Assembly (NCBI GenBank): GCA_002414865.1
Contig: DIAQ01000033.1
Span: 26,851-90,850 of the forward strand
DNA: 64,000 bases
Direction: 5' to 3'
DNA from: a candidate division Hyd24-12 bacterium UBA5074
Lineage (GTDB): Bacteria; Fermentibacterota; Fermentibacteria; Fermentibacterales; Fermentibacteraceae
In this document: in pieces, positions 17,030 through 25,869 of the stretch
Numbering within the stretch: the first letter of the stretch is position 1
Layout: every line of letters begins with the position of its first letter
Notes under the pieces: generated by a model
Told to the model about the DNA's origin: nothing
Databases searched by the model: none
What the model saw: the letters and a program-made list of their open reading frames with translations, nothing else
Program-made: the position numbers and the translations under genes

Positions 17030-18160
17030 ATGCCTGACGCCCTGGAAAACGAGATAAGGGGCCTGTACGACGACTGGATCTCCAGTCCGTCAGCGTCCGT
17101 GTGCGCCAGGCTGGCCGACCGGCTGAGGATCGCGGGAAGGCCGGACGAGGCTCTGGAAGTGGCTTCGAGGGGTCTGCAGGACTGGCCGGCCAACAATGCC
17201 ATCCTGCTGGCAGCGGCGAGGTGCCACCGGGATACCGGGAACATCGTCTCCGCCTCGGAGGCCTTCGACAAGGTCCTCGGAACGGATCCCTTCAACCTTG
17301 TAGCCCTCCGCGCGTCCGCCGAGATCGCCATGACCCGGGGCAGGCACGAGGATGCCATCCGCATCCTGGGCGACTACCTCTTCGAGAACCCCGCCGACAC
17401 TGATGCCGAGAAGCTCCTGGACGAAGCGAAGGAGGCCGTGAGGAAAGGCGGCGGGCCGGATGCCCGGGCCACGGTCCAGACGCCTGCTGAAGCCTCTGCC
17501 GCGGAAGCTGCAGCCGCCCCGGAACAGCCTCCTTCCGAGCCCGTCGCTCCGCCGGCGCCGGTAGAGCCGCCCTCCGGAATCCCCCGGGATGTCCCCCCGG
17601 GTGTTCCGGAAGCCCTTCCCGGACCCGAGCCCGGGGAGGAGCCCGGCCCGGAGCAGCAGGCCGTTCAGCTGCCGGAGGCCTCCGCCGGTCAGGCGTCCGG
17701 ACAGGAGCAGGAGGACAAGGAGGATCCGGGATACCCGCGGACGGCCAGGATGGAGAGGATATTCCAGGAGCAGGGCAAGGACCCCGGCGCGTTCCCGATG
17801 CCGCCGACCCCCGGTGATGCGCCCGCCTCTGCCGCCGTCGAAGAGACGACGCCCCCGCCGGCGGCCGGGGATGCCGGGATGGATGCGGCGGCCGCCCCGG
17901 AAGAACCAGCCCCTTCAGTCGCGGCGACCCCTCAGGCGTTCCTGACGCCGGATCCCTCGTCTGTCGTCAGCGATTCCCCTTCCGTGGAAGAGCCCGAAAC
18001 CCCCGCCGCTGCCGGGCCGGAACGGCTCCAGCCCGCTCCCGTCGACGCCCCGGCGGCGAAGAGCGCTCCGAGGAGGGATCCCAGGAGCCTCCTCGACCTC
18101 TTCTCGCTCGAAGAGCGCGACGAACTCGGACTCGAGCCGTACAGGTCGGAGGAGGCATGA
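17030..18160 (+). CDS. TPR protein with long Pro/Ala/Glu-rich tail
   Basis: The N-terminal 135 residues contain about three tetratricopeptide-like helix pairs (ARLADRLRIAGRPDEALEVASRGL, then AARCHRDTGNIVSASEAFDKVL, then RGRHEDAIRILGDYL). Residues 140-340 are low-complexity, dominated by Pro, Ala, Glu and Gly, probably disordered. The chain ends with a short charged segment (RRDPRSLLDLFSLEERDELGLEPYR). No signal peptide or membrane helix is seen, so it is likely cytoplasmic. Adjacent to the lipoprotein gene and coupled to aroQ by an ATGA overlap. Role unknown, presumably protein-protein interaction. Confidence 0.75.
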   Translation: MPDALENEIRGLYDDWISSPSASVCARLADRLRIAGRPDEALEVASRGLQDWPANNAILLAAARCHRDTGNIVSASEAFDKVLGTDPFNLVALRASAEIAMTRGRHEDAIRILGDYLFENPADTDAEKLLDEAKEAVRKGGGPDARATVQTPAEASAAEAAAAPEQPPSEPVAPPAPVEPPSGIPRDVPPGVPEALPGPEPGEEPGPEQQAVQLPEASAGQASGQEQEDKEDPGYPRTARMERIFQEQGKDPGAFPMPPTPGDAPASAAVEETTPPPAAGDAGMDAAAAPEEPAPSVAATPQAFLTPDPSSVVSDSPSVEEPETPAAAGPERLQPAPVDAPAAKSAPRRDPRSLLDLFSLEERDELGLEPYRSEEA

Positions 18161-18645
18161 CCCGTCTGCGCGTGGCGGTCATCAACGGGCCGAACCTCTC
18201 CCATCTGGGGAGCCGCCAGCCTGAGATCTACGGATCAGGAACCGCCTCCGATCTCGGAGCCCTCCTCGAGGACGCATCCCGGGAGCTCGGCATGGAGATC
18301 GATCTCGTCCAGCACGACGGCGAGGGAGAATTCGTATCCGCCGTCTGGCAGGCGTCGCGCGACTGCTGCGCCCTCATCGTCAATCCGGGGGGGTACTCAC
18401 ACACTTCCGTCGCTGTGCTGGACGCCCTGGAGGCCTTCCCGGGGATCGTCGCCGAAGTGCATATAAGCCAGGTTTTCCGCCGGGAGGAGGAGAGGAGGAA
18501 CCTCCTCACCGCCCGGGCGGCTGATCTCGTGATAGTGGGCGCGGGCCTGCAGGGCTACCGGCTCGCAGCGGAATACATCGCCCGCTCGGTTGCCGAGAAG
18601 GCTTCGAGAGGCATCTCCGGAGGATCTGATGATAACCACCAATGA
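18157..18645 (+). CDS. aroQ: Type II 3-dehydroquinate dehydratase (divergent)
   Basis: AroQ dehydrates 3-dehydroquinate to 3-dehydroshikimate in the shikimate pathway. The 162-residue protein keeps VINGPNLSHLGSRQPEIYG with the catalytic Tyr and the lid Arg, NPGGYSHTSVAVLDAL (substrate Asn and His), and EVHISQVFRREE. One motif is altered: the usual QSNHEGE reads QHDGEGE, so the position of the conserved His is taken by Gly. The fold and remaining active-site residues suggest it is still an enzyme. It overlaps efp by 17 bp. Confidence 0.88.
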   Translation: MTRLRVAVINGPNLSHLGSRQPEIYGSGTASDLGALLEDASRELGMEIDLVQHDGEGEFVSAVWQASRDCCALIVNPGGYSHTSVAVLDALEAFPGIVAEVHISQVFRREEERRNLLTARAADLVIVGAGLQGYRLAAEYIARSVAEKASRGISGGSDDNHQ

Positions 18646-19192
18646 CCTGAGGCGGGGAACGGTCATCGAAGCCGAGGGAGTGCTCTACCAGGTCGTGGAG
18701 TTCCAGCATGTCAAGCCGGGCAAGGGTCCCGCGTTCGTGAGGACGAAGCTGCGCGAGATCCACACCGGCAAGGTGCTCGACAGGACCTGGAGGGCCGGGG
18801 AGAAGGTCAAGGACGTCCGCCTCGAGCGCAGGGTCTTCGACCTGCTGTACCGCACCGAGGACGGATTCGTCCTGATGGATCCGGACAGCTTCGAGCAGGT
18901 GGTGCTCGACTCGTCGGTGGTGGGCGATGCCGAGAAGTACCTTGTCGACAACACCAGGCTCGATGTCCTGTTCAACGGGTCCGAGCCGATAATCGTCGAG
19001 CCCCCGACATTCGTGGAGCTGGCCATCGTCACCACCGATCCCGGGATGAAGGGTGACACAGCGAGCGGGGGCTCCAAGCCGGCAACGCTGGAGACGGGCC
19101 TCGTGATCCAGGTACCGCTGTTCGTGCGCGAGGGGGACAAGGTCCGCATCGACTCGCGGACCGACACCTACATCGAACGCGTGAAGAGCTGA
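18629..19192 (+). CDS. efp: Elongation factor P
   Basis: EF-P relieves ribosome stalling at polyproline stretches. The 187-residue length and three beta-barrel layout fit. The modification loop VKPGKGPAFVR has Lys32 at the tip position. The ATG at 18629 is chosen because GGAGG lies 5 nt upstream and the protein then begins with ITTNDLRRG as usual; an in-frame ATG 39 bp earlier lies inside aroQ. No lysyl-modification gene (epmA/epmB) is seen nearby. The proline-rich TPR protein two genes upstream is a plausible client. Confidence 0.96.
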   Translation: MITTNDLRRGTVIEAEGVLYQVVEFQHVKPGKGPAFVRTKLREIHTGKVLDRTWRAGEKVKDVRLERRVFDLLYRTEDGFVLMDPDSFEQVVLDSSVVGDAEKYLVDNTRLDVLFNGSEPIIVEPPTFVELAIVTTDPGMKGDTASGGSKPATLETGLVIQVPLFVREGDKVRIDSRTDTYIERVKS

Positions 19193-19200
19193 CATCCGGG

Positions 19201-19944
19201 ATGCCCCGAAGCGTCGTACTCGTCCCGACCTACAACGAAGCCACCAACATCCGCGAGTTCCACAGGTCGTTCCGGGAGCATTGCGATCACGACCTGCTCG
19301 TGATAGACGACTCCTCGCCCGACGGTACCGCCGAGCTGGTGCGGCAGATCGCCTCGGAGGACCCGGGCGTGAGGCTCCTCCTCAGACCCGGGAAGGAGGG
19401 GCTCGGGAAGGCCTATGCCGAGGGCTTCGGGATGATCAGCTCCGAGGGCCGGTACGACAGGGTCTTCATGATGGACGCAGACCTGTCGCATCAGCCCTCC
19501 CATCTCCCGGCGCTCGCGGAGGCCCTCGACCGCGTACACATGTCCATAGGATCCAGATACATCCACGGCGTGAGCGTCCTCAACTGGTCCATCCTGCGCC
19601 TGAATCTCAGCTACACGGCCAACTGGTACATCAGGACGGCCACCGGCCTTCCCGTGAGGGACTGCACCAGCGGTTTCAGGGGCTTCCGGGCCGAGGTGCT
19701 CCCCGTCCTGCTCTCCTCGGAGTTCCGGGCTTCCGGCTACGCTTTCCTGGTCGAGATGCTGCACAGGGTCTGGATGGCCGGGATGGAACTGGGAGAGGTT
19801 CCCATCGTGTTCCTGGAGAGGCGTTCGGGCAGTTCCAAGATCAGCCGCAGGGTGCTCCTGGAATCCCTTCTGCTGCCGCTGCGACTCGTGCCCGGGAGAT
19901 TCCGCCGGCGGCGCGCGCCGGGCCGGTCTCAGAGCGAGTTGTAG
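19201..19944 (+). CDS. Polyprenol-phosphate sugar synthase-like GT2 glycosyltransferase
   Basis: This 247-residue family 2 glycosyltransferase resembles dolichol-phosphate mannose synthase. It begins VVLVPTYNEATNI, has the nucleotide-sugar aspartates in VIDDSSPDGT and the metal-binding DADLSHQP, and then GSRYIHG and CTSGFRGFR. It has no added membrane domain, so it likely works at the cytoplasmic face, moving a sugar from a nucleotide to a polyprenyl phosphate. Its 3' end overlaps the convergent dacB gene by 16 bp. Confidence 0.88.
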   Translation: MPRSVVLVPTYNEATNIREFHRSFREHCDHDLLVIDDSSPDGTAELVRQIASEDPGVRLLLRPGKEGLGKAYAEGFGMISSEGRYDRVFMMDADLSHQPSHLPALAEALDRVHMSIGSRYIHGVSVLNWSILRLNLSYTANWYIRTATGLPVRDCTSGFRGFRAEVLPVLLSSEFRASGYAFLVEMLHRVWMAGMELGEVPIVFLERRSGSSKISRRVLLESLLLPLRLVPGRFRRRRAPGRSQSEL

Positions 19945-21287
19945 ATCTCCCTTATCACCGCGTCCTGCCAGTTCCTGGCGGCGTACACCGAGCCCTGGGG
20001 GACCTCCGCCATGAGCACGACTGCAATCCTCCGGCCCGAGGCCGTGGAGACGATCCCCGCGATCGAGGACGTGTCGTTCAGCGAGCCCGTCTTGCCGCGG
20101 AAGGCTCCCTCCGGCAGATCGGTGAGCCTCGTGGAGAGAGTTCCCTCCTGCCCGTTGACCGCCAGGGAGGCCAGGTACTCGGGTCCGTAGCCGAACGAGC
20201 CCACCCCTTCGAGCAGGACGGCGGCCAGGGCTCTCGGCGTGAGGCGGTTGAGCCTGCTCAGTCCCGAGCCGTCGGCCAGAAGGATATCCCCTGGAGAGGG
20301 CGTCAGATCGGAGATCATCGCGCCGGCCATCTCGCAGCCGGCGGCGGTCGATGCAGGGGGTCCGAAGGCCTGGAGGGCGGAAGCCCTGAGCAGGAGCTCG
20401 GCCACGCCGTTCAAGCTCCACTTGTCCATCTCCGCCGTGATCTGCCAGAGGGGGCGGGAGGAGATGACGGAGATCGATCTGATGCCCGGCCCCCCTGGAG
20501 CCTGTCCTTCCGAGATGGAGGCCACGCGGATGCCATACTCCCCCAGGGCGTCGGCGAAGAGGAGCGCAAACTCCAGGGACGGATCGGGGAATGGTGTCCA
20601 CAGCGTACGGACGCTCCGCGCCGGCAGGGATCCCTGGACGGTCACCCGGTCCGGTGACTCGTCCCATCCCGAGACGGAGACAGTCAGATCGTCGGCGCCG
20701 ATGCCGGCAGCGGGCCTGAGTTCGGCTCCGGGCAGATCCGGCCATCCCGAGACCCGGAGCGGTCCGCCGACGGTCGAGACGACTATCTCGAGCAGGTTGC
20801 CCCCGAACGAGAGAGCCTCGACTGGAGGGCAGTAGGCCCTGCCCCAGTCGTCCTCGTCCCAGCCCAGGCAATGGGAGTCGTCCTCGAAGCAGCCTGTGTC
20901 GTAGATCAGCCTCCATGGCACGGAGGGATCTATGGAGAGGGCGGTCTCCATGGCCGATCTCTCGATGTCGTCGAGTTCCAGCAGCGGGGCGCCTGAGCCG
21001 GCGAGGCAGATGCACGCCGACGACGTATCGACGAGGACCGGCGTCCTGAAGACGTAGTCGGGACCCAGGGTGCGCATCGCCAGGAGCGAAGTCACGAGCT
21101 TCACCGTCGAGGCGGGGCGGAAGGCCTGGTCCGACCGGGTGTCCAGGATGACCTCGCCGGTCTCGGCGTCTATCGCCAGGGCGCCGGTGCGCCAGCTCTG
21201 CTGCGGTTGCGGGAACTCGAGCGCCAGGAGGATCGACAGGACAAGGGCCGGGCTCAAGACGAACCTCCGGATCGGAAGTTGACACAA
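19929..21287 (-). CDS. dacB: D-Ala-D-Ala carboxypeptidase/endopeptidase, PBP4 family (peptidase S13)
   Basis: This periplasmic enzyme trims or cleaves peptidoglycan cross-links. A signal peptide or anchor (FVLSPALVLSILLAL) starts the 452-residue chain. The serine-protease triad is present: SxxK at Ser60-Lys63 (PASTVKL), SxN in DKWSLNGVAE, and KTG at 399-401 (FRGKTGSLND). The large insert between SxxK and SxN is typical of the PBP4 class. The likely start is TTG at 21287; the Shine-Dalgarno is weak and a slightly later start is possible. It is transcribed divergently from the SurA-like gene. Confidence 0.92.
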   Translation of the reverse strand: MCQLPIRRFVLSPALVLSILLALEFPQPQQSWRTGALAIDAETGEVILDTRSDQAFRPASTVKLVTSLLAMRTLGPDYVFRTPVLVDTSSACICLAGSGAPLLELDDIERSAMETALSIDPSVPWRLIYDTGCFEDDSHCLGWDEDDWGRAYCPPVEALSFGGNLLEIVVSTVGGPLRVSGWPDLPGAELRPAAGIGADDLTVSVSGWDESPDRVTVQGSLPARSVRTLWTPFPDPSLEFALLFADALGEYGIRVASISEGQAPGGPGIRSISVISSRPLWQITAEMDKWSLNGVAELLLRASALQAFGPPASTAAGCEMAGAMISDLTPSPGDILLADGSGLSRLNRLTPRALAAVLLEGVGSFGYGPEYLASLAVNGQEGTLSTRLTDLPEGAFRGKTGSLNDTSSIAGIVSTASGRRIAVVLMAEVPQGSVYAARNWQDAVIREIYNSL

Positions 21288-21306
21288 TCAGCCTCGAACC
21301 TACATT
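21279..21306 (+). promoter_or_regulatory. Predicted promoter of the 21362 gene
   Basis: TTGACA (21279-21284), a 16-bp spacer and TACATT (21301-21306) face the SurA-like gene, giving a leader of about 50 nt. The -35 box overlaps the first codons of dacB, so the two divergent genes may influence each other. Confidence 0.5.
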
Positions 21307-21361
21307 TGAAGGGTACTCTTGTGCAACCGCAAGGGATTTCGGAGCCGGGAGGAGATCGAGC

Positions 21362-22984
21362 GTGGGACGAATGCTGGCCATCGCCGTTTCGCTGCTGTTC
21401 CTGTCGTCATGCGCGCGCCGCGAGGAAGCCCTGAGAGTCGGGGACCTCTCGTACGACAGGCAGGAGCTCTCGGAGATACTCCGCCCTGTCGCCGGCGACT
21501 CGCAGGCGGTGGAGAACAGGCTCCAGTCGTTCATCGCAGGCCGGCTGATCCTCGTCGATGCCGATGCGCGCGGAATAACGGGAGACAGGATCGTCACCGA
21601 GCAGCTCTGGGAGAGGTCCAGGGAGAGGCTCCAGGCAGCCTACATCTCCGCCAAGCTGGGAGCCATCGTCATCCCGGAGGACAGTGTGACGGCCTTCTAT
21701 GACGCGAGCGGAACCATGCTGCAGTACACGGTGATGAACGTCGCCGACAGCGCGCTGGCCGACAGCCTGCGGACGCTGGTCCTCGCAGGGGAGGACATGA
21801 GCGGCCTGGTGCGCAGGTTCTCCACGCTCTCGGTCGATGTCGAGACCGGCGGGCTGGTGGGCCCGAGGGATTCGATGAGGACCTCGGCGGCAGACGGGAT
21901 GCTGCTTGCCGGTCTATCCCGGGGGGAGGTGTCCCCCGTGGCGAGGTTCGATTCCGGATGGCGCTTCCTGAGGCTCGACAGCATCTACCAGGCACCCATG
22001 CCCCGCTTCGAGGAAGCCAGGCAGGGCATCTACGATTTCATCTGGGGCCACGAGGCCGAGATCTACAAGGTGGGCCTGGAGGACAGCCTCAGGTCCGCGT
22101 ACTCGATAAGAGTGCCCGAAGGCGCGGTCGACCTCCTGGTCTCCCACGCCCTGACGCCTTCCGGCGAGTTCTCGCCGTATTCTCCGGAGGAGGACTCGAC
22201 CATCGTATGCGAGTGGGACGGGGGCCACAGGACCGCCGGCTTCGTGGCCAGGAACATCATCGCAATCCCGTCGTTCCTGCCCAGGGATGCCACCGACTCC
22301 TCGTGGGTGGACGGATACGTCAGGCTTCTCGGCCTGTACGACGTCATGGCAACGAGGGCGGTAGAGATGGGGCTCGACACGATCCCCGAGACCGCCGCCC
22401 TGGTCACGCAGGCCAGGGAGGGCGTGATCCTGGAAGCCTGGCGCTCGAGGGTGCTCCTCCCGAGGATCTCACCTGACGAGCAGCAGATAGTCGCGTCCTA
22501 CGAGGCCCATCGAGCCGCTCTCGTCATCCCGGAGAGGCGCAGGCTGCGCGCGATCGCCGCGGTGGACGAGGCGCAGGTCGCGAGGCTCGAAAGCCTCCTC
22601 TCGGCCGGGGGGGACCCTCTTGATTCGCCGGATCTCTTCACACCCGTGAGGTCGCTCCTGGAAGAGGGGGAGACCGTTCTGACAAGGCCCCTGGCCGCAT
22701 CGGACCTGCCTCCCGAGATAGCCTCGGAAGTCGCCTCGCTCGAGCCGGGCGAAGCTCGGGCCTGCTCGCTATCGGGCGGCTCGGTCCTCTACATGGCGCT
22801 CGAGGAGGTCATCCCCGCCCGCCAGGCAACCCTGGAGGAGGCCCGGGAAAGCATTGCCGCCGCTCTTTCCGACTCCACCGAGCGCGTCATGCTCAGGGGA
22901 CTTGTAGACAGCCTGCGGTCTGCGTATCCTTGTCGTGTAGATTCCGAGTTCGTTTCCCGGTTCTGGAGTCCATCCCAGCGCTGA
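21362..22984 (+). CDS. SurA/PrsA-like peptidyl-prolyl isomerase lipoprotein
   Basis: A lipoprotein signal peptide ends in FLSSC (Cys17). The 540-residue chain then has a helical chaperone-like N-domain (DRQELSEILRPVAGDSQAVENRLQ). A parvulin-like region follows, roughly residues 115-210 (FSTLSVDVETGGLVGPRDSM, then LSRGEVSPVARFDSGWRFLRL). A second long helical region and a degenerate parvulin-like part follow near the C-terminus. This suggests a periplasmic outer-membrane-protein folding factor. The GTG at 21362 has a GGAGGAG site; an ATG three codons later is the alternative. Confidence 0.75.
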   Translation: MGRMLAIAVSLLFLSSCARREEALRVGDLSYDRQELSEILRPVAGDSQAVENRLQSFIAGRLILVDADARGITGDRIVTEQLWERSRERLQAAYISAKLGAIVIPEDSVTAFYDASGTMLQYTVMNVADSALADSLRTLVLAGEDMSGLVRRFSTLSVDVETGGLVGPRDSMRTSAADGMLLAGLSRGEVSPVARFDSGWRFLRLDSIYQAPMPRFEEARQGIYDFIWGHEAEIYKVGLEDSLRSAYSIRVPEGAVDLLVSHALTPSGEFSPYSPEEDSTIVCEWDGGHRTAGFVARNIIAIPSFLPRDATDSSWVDGYVRLLGLYDVMATRAVEMGLDTIPETAALVTQAREGVILEAWRSRVLLPRISPDEQQIVASYEAHRAALVIPERRRLRAIAAVDEAQVARLESLLSAGGDPLDSPDLFTPVRSLLEEGETVLTRPLAASDLPPEIASEVASLEPGEARACSLSGGSVLYMALEEVIPARQATLEEARESIAAALSDSTERVMLRGLVDSLRSAYPCRVDSEFVSRFWSPSQR

Positions 22985-23008
22985 AGGATAGACCGGAGGG
23001 CATATCTG

Positions 23009-23944
23009 ATGTTCTGCCGTGCATGCGGGCATGACAATGGTGAGAATAGCAGGGGCAAGTGCTCGAACTGCGGATTCGATCTCGAGTTCCAGACGCTTCC
23101 GCTCCGCGAGCAGAGAGAGGGTCTCCAGAAGCCTGTCGAAGGCAGGCTGGACATAGGCGATACCACCTTCAGGACGCACCATTACAGACGGACGGGTCTG
23201 ACCGGCGTCGTGATAGGCATCGCCGGCCTGGTGGTGACGATCTTCATCATCTCCACGTTCGACAGGGCGCAGATCGTCGGCAGTGACGAAGAGCTGCAGG
23301 CCGTGGCGGACACCCTCGCCGCCCCTTCTGACTCGCTGCCCATCGAGATCGGGGCGGACATCGTCTATGTCCTCAACGACAGCGGCACCAGCGCGGAGCC
23401 CAGGACGAACCTGAACCTCAGCCTGATCCCCGAAGGCAGCTCCGTGGCGTTCCTGGGCAGCAGATCCGTCCCGATCCGCCCGCTCGTGAGCTTCATCGAG
23501 CGAAAGCGAGCGGAGGGCGAGACCGCCCGTCTGGACCTCAACGCTCTCTGCTGCTGGAACGACGACTCACACAGCACCTTCACGAGGATCCCGCTCGTGG
23601 TCACGGATCCGACGCCCGCCGACAGCGCAACCGCTCCCGTGACCTTGAAGCTGATCTTCACCGAGGAGTGGCTCGTGGGCAGGGTGGACGAGTTCGGCAT
23701 CGACATCACGGCCCCGGTGCGCGCAGGAGAGTTCAGCGCATGGAAGCTCGACAGCGTCCTGACGCAGGTTTCGAGCCGCCTCTCCAGGAGGGATCTCGGA
23801 GGAAGGGCCGTCGAGGTTACCGCGATGTTCTCGGAGGGCTCGAACCTCGGCCATGCCATGGACATCATGCTGCAGGTCCAGCCGTCCGTCGACAGCCTCG
23901 GCTACAGGGGCCTCGGACTGAAGTACTTCCTGCTCGAGGACTAG
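23009..23944 (+). CDS. Zinc-ribbon membrane protein of unknown function
   Basis: A four-cysteine zinc ribbon opens the 311-residue protein (Cys3, Cys6, Cys18, Cys21). A basic linker and one membrane helix (about residues 63-82, GVVIGIAGLVVTIFIISTF) follow. The remaining 225 residues should be outside the cytoplasm. That part is rich in beta-strand patterns (LNLSLIPEGSSVAFLG; PVTLKLIFTEEWLVG) with no catalytic motif I recognise. The cytoplasmic zinc ribbon plus extracytoplasmic domain suggests a sensor or scaffold, which is an inference. Confidence 0.75.
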   Translation: MFCRACGHDNGENSRGKCSNCGFDLEFQTLPLREQREGLQKPVEGRLDIGDTTFRTHHYRRTGLTGVVIGIAGLVVTIFIISTFDRAQIVGSDEELQAVADTLAAPSDSLPIEIGADIVYVLNDSGTSAEPRTNLNLSLIPEGSSVAFLGSRSVPIRPLVSFIERKRAEGETARLDLNALCCWNDDSHSTFTRIPLVVTDPTPADSATAPVTLKLIFTEEWLVGRVDEFGIDITAPVRAGEFSAWKLDSVLTQVSSRLSRRDLGGRAVEVTAMFSEGSNLGHAMDIMLQVQPSVDSLGYRGLGLKYFLLED

Positions 23945-24070
23945 GCCGGGCGCGCTCCGGCGCCTCCGGCGGACCCGGCATCTCCAGGCCGATCCGGCAA
24001 GCGCGGACCAGCGTTCCGCGCACCCGGCGGAAACTGTCGCAGGAGGCCGCATCCTGCAGAAGGCGGATCG

Positions 24071-25261
24071 ATGAGCGCCACTCTTGTACTGCTCCCGCAC
24101 AGGGAGAAGTCGCTCCTGAACAGGCATCCATGGATATTCTCGGGTGCGGTCGCGGGAGTCACGGGGGAGCCGTCCCCCGGCGACGTCATCGACGTACACG
24201 CCAGCGACGGCCGTCTCCTCGCGAGAGGATTCTACAATCCCAGGTCGCAGATCGTCTTCAGAGCCCTCACATGGGCTGACGAAGACGTCAGGCAGCCCTC
24301 GTTCTGGACTCGCAGGATAGCCGACGCCCTCTCGTACAGGATCAGGACCCTAGGCATGGAGCTCGACGGCCGCGCCCTGAGGGTCATATCCGCCGAGGCC
24401 GACGGGCTGCCCGGGCTCATCGTGGACATGTACGACGGCTGTGCGGTGATCCAGATGCTCTGCATGGGCATGGACATCCGCAGGCGGGAGATCGTGGACG
24501 CCCTGAACGCCATCCTCGCCCCGCGCTGCATCTACGAGCGCAGCGACAGCGAGGTTCGACGGCTCGAGGGCCTCTCCACCGTCTGCGGGCTCGTGCAGGG
24601 GGAGGAGCCCCCGGCCCTCGTGGAATTCTCGGAAGGTGCCGTCAGGCTGCTGGCCGACATCAGGACCGGTCACAAAACCGGTTTCTACCTCGACCAGGCG
24701 GTCAACCGGAGGATCGTCGCAGGCTACGCCCGCGGGAGGACCGTGTTGAACTGCTACAGCTACACCGGGGCGTTCGGCGTGCACTGTGCAGCATCCGGGA
24801 GCTCTGTCGTGACGAGCCTCGACTCGTCCGCCCCGGCTCTGTCCCTGGCCACCGCCAACATGGATCTCAACGGCTTCGGCGAACTCCATGCGCCGGAGGA
24901 CTGCGACGTGCCCGAGAGGCTCAGGACCCTCTCCAGGGAGGGCAGGTCGTTCGGCATGGCGATACTCGACCCGCCTCGTTTCGTGCCCAACAGATCGGCT
25001 CTCGAGAAGGGGGCCAGGGCCTACAAGGACATCGCCCGCCTGGCATTCATGCTGCTCGAGCCGGGTGGCATCCTGGCAACCTTCAGCTGCTCGGGCCAGG
25101 TGGACGCAGACCTGTTCCAGAAGATCATCTTCTCCGCCTCGGTCGAGGCCGGCAGGGACGCCAGGATCATCTCCAGGCTGGGTCAGGCGCCCGACCACCC
25201 CGCCCTGCTCTCCTGCCCGGAGGGGACCTATCTGAAGGGGCTGCTCTGCAGCGCAGTGTAG
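24071..25261 (+). CDS. rlmI: RlmI-like 23S rRNA cytosine-C5 methyltransferase
   Basis: The 396-residue protein has an N-terminal PUA-like domain (HPWIFSGAVAGVTGEPSPGDVIDV), a central RNA-binding part, and a Rossmann methyltransferase domain. The methyltransferase part has VLNCYSYTGAFGVHCA (SAM site), the acidic strand end SLDSSAPAL, and the catalytic motif LDPPRFVPN. A cysteine follows in FSCSGQVD, as in RlmI/RlmK family m5C enzymes. The target site is inferred from the family. It follows a 126-bp gap without recognisable signals and is a probable single-gene unit. Confidence 0.88.
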   Translation: MSATLVLLPHREKSLLNRHPWIFSGAVAGVTGEPSPGDVIDVHASDGRLLARGFYNPRSQIVFRALTWADEDVRQPSFWTRRIADALSYRIRTLGMELDGRALRVISAEADGLPGLIVDMYDGCAVIQMLCMGMDIRRREIVDALNAILAPRCIYERSDSEVRRLEGLSTVCGLVQGEEPPALVEFSEGAVRLLADIRTGHKTGFYLDQAVNRRIVAGYARGRTVLNCYSYTGAFGVHCAASGSSVVTSLDSSAPALSLATANMDLNGFGELHAPEDCDVPERLRTLSREGRSFGMAILDPPRFVPNRSALEKGARAYKDIARLAFMLLEPGGILATFSCSGQVDADLFQKIIFSASVEAGRDARIISRLGQAPDHPALLSCPEGTYLKGLLCSAV

Positions 25262-25270
25262 TCTTCCTTC

Positions 25271-25299
25271 TTGAACCGGCCGGGTGTTCCGGCTATAAT
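25271..25299 (+). promoter_or_regulatory. Strong sigma70-type promoter of the PEBP gene pair
   Basis: TTGAAC (25271-25276), a 17-bp spacer and a perfect TATAAT (25294-25299) precede a 66-nt leader. This is the best promoter match in the window. The spacer contains a small inverted repeat (CCGG...CCGG). Confidence 0.8.
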
Positions 25300-25371
25300 G
25301 AAGAACAGGCTTGTGCCGATGCCGGCCGCGAGCCGCGCCGCAGGACAACGACCCGCGGAGGGTGGGTATAA

Positions 25372-25866
25372 ATGAGTTTCAGATTCGTCAGCAGCGCCGT
25401 CGATCCCACTGGCTATCTGCCCTGCTGGTACGCGAAGGCGGGGAATGACTGCTCGCCTCCCGTCGGATGGGCCGGACTCCCTCCGGAGACCGGGAGCATC
25501 GCGGTGACCTGCGAGAACCTCTCGGCCACACCCGAGGTTCTGCACTGGGTGCTGTACGATCTGGCACCCTATCCCGCAACCGTCTTCGGCGGGCTGCCGA
25601 AGCGCCCCGTGCTCGATTTCGGGTCGCACCAGGCTACGAACAGCTTCGGGGTCACGGGCTGGACGGGTCCCGGCGAGGACGGCGGCATCGTCACGCTCAC
25701 GTTCACCGGATACGCCCTTCCCGGTCCCCTCGGGCTCCCCGGTGGCGCCCCCGCCGCGGAAGTGGCGGAGCTGGCGCGGGAGAATGCACTGGCGATCTGC
25801 AGCTTCACCGGAACGTACTTCCCGAGAAGGCGCAGACCGGCATGCGCCTCCGGTGCAGGGGGATGA
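25372..25866 (+). CDS. PEBP-family protein (divergent YbhB/YbcL type)
   Basis: This 164-residue cytoplasmic protein belongs to the phosphatidylethanolamine-binding (RKIP/YbhB) family by overall pattern: GNDCSPPVGWAGLPPETGSIAVTCEN, then LHWVLYDLAP, then the final FTGTYFP. The ligand-pocket motifs are eroded. The usual DPDAP is replaced by ENLSA, and GYGGPCPP by GVTGWTGPGEDGG. So it may bind a different anion or none. It is the first gene of a tandem pair, 3 nt before the canonical copy. Confidence 0.75.
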   Translation: MSFRFVSSAVDPTGYLPCWYAKAGNDCSPPVGWAGLPPETGSIAVTCENLSATPEVLHWVLYDLAPYPATVFGGLPKRPVLDFGSHQATNSFGVTGWTGPGEDGGIVTLTFTGYALPGPLGLPGGAPAAEVAELARENALAICSFTGTYFPRRRRPACASGAGG

Positions 25867-25869
25867 GAA

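Noticed and set aside
19168..21597. A very long minus-strand open frame across efp, the glycosyltransferase and dacB
   Set aside because: It is a shadow frame of high-GC codons; its translation shows no domain pattern, and the dacB frame on the same strand carries all the catalytic motifs.
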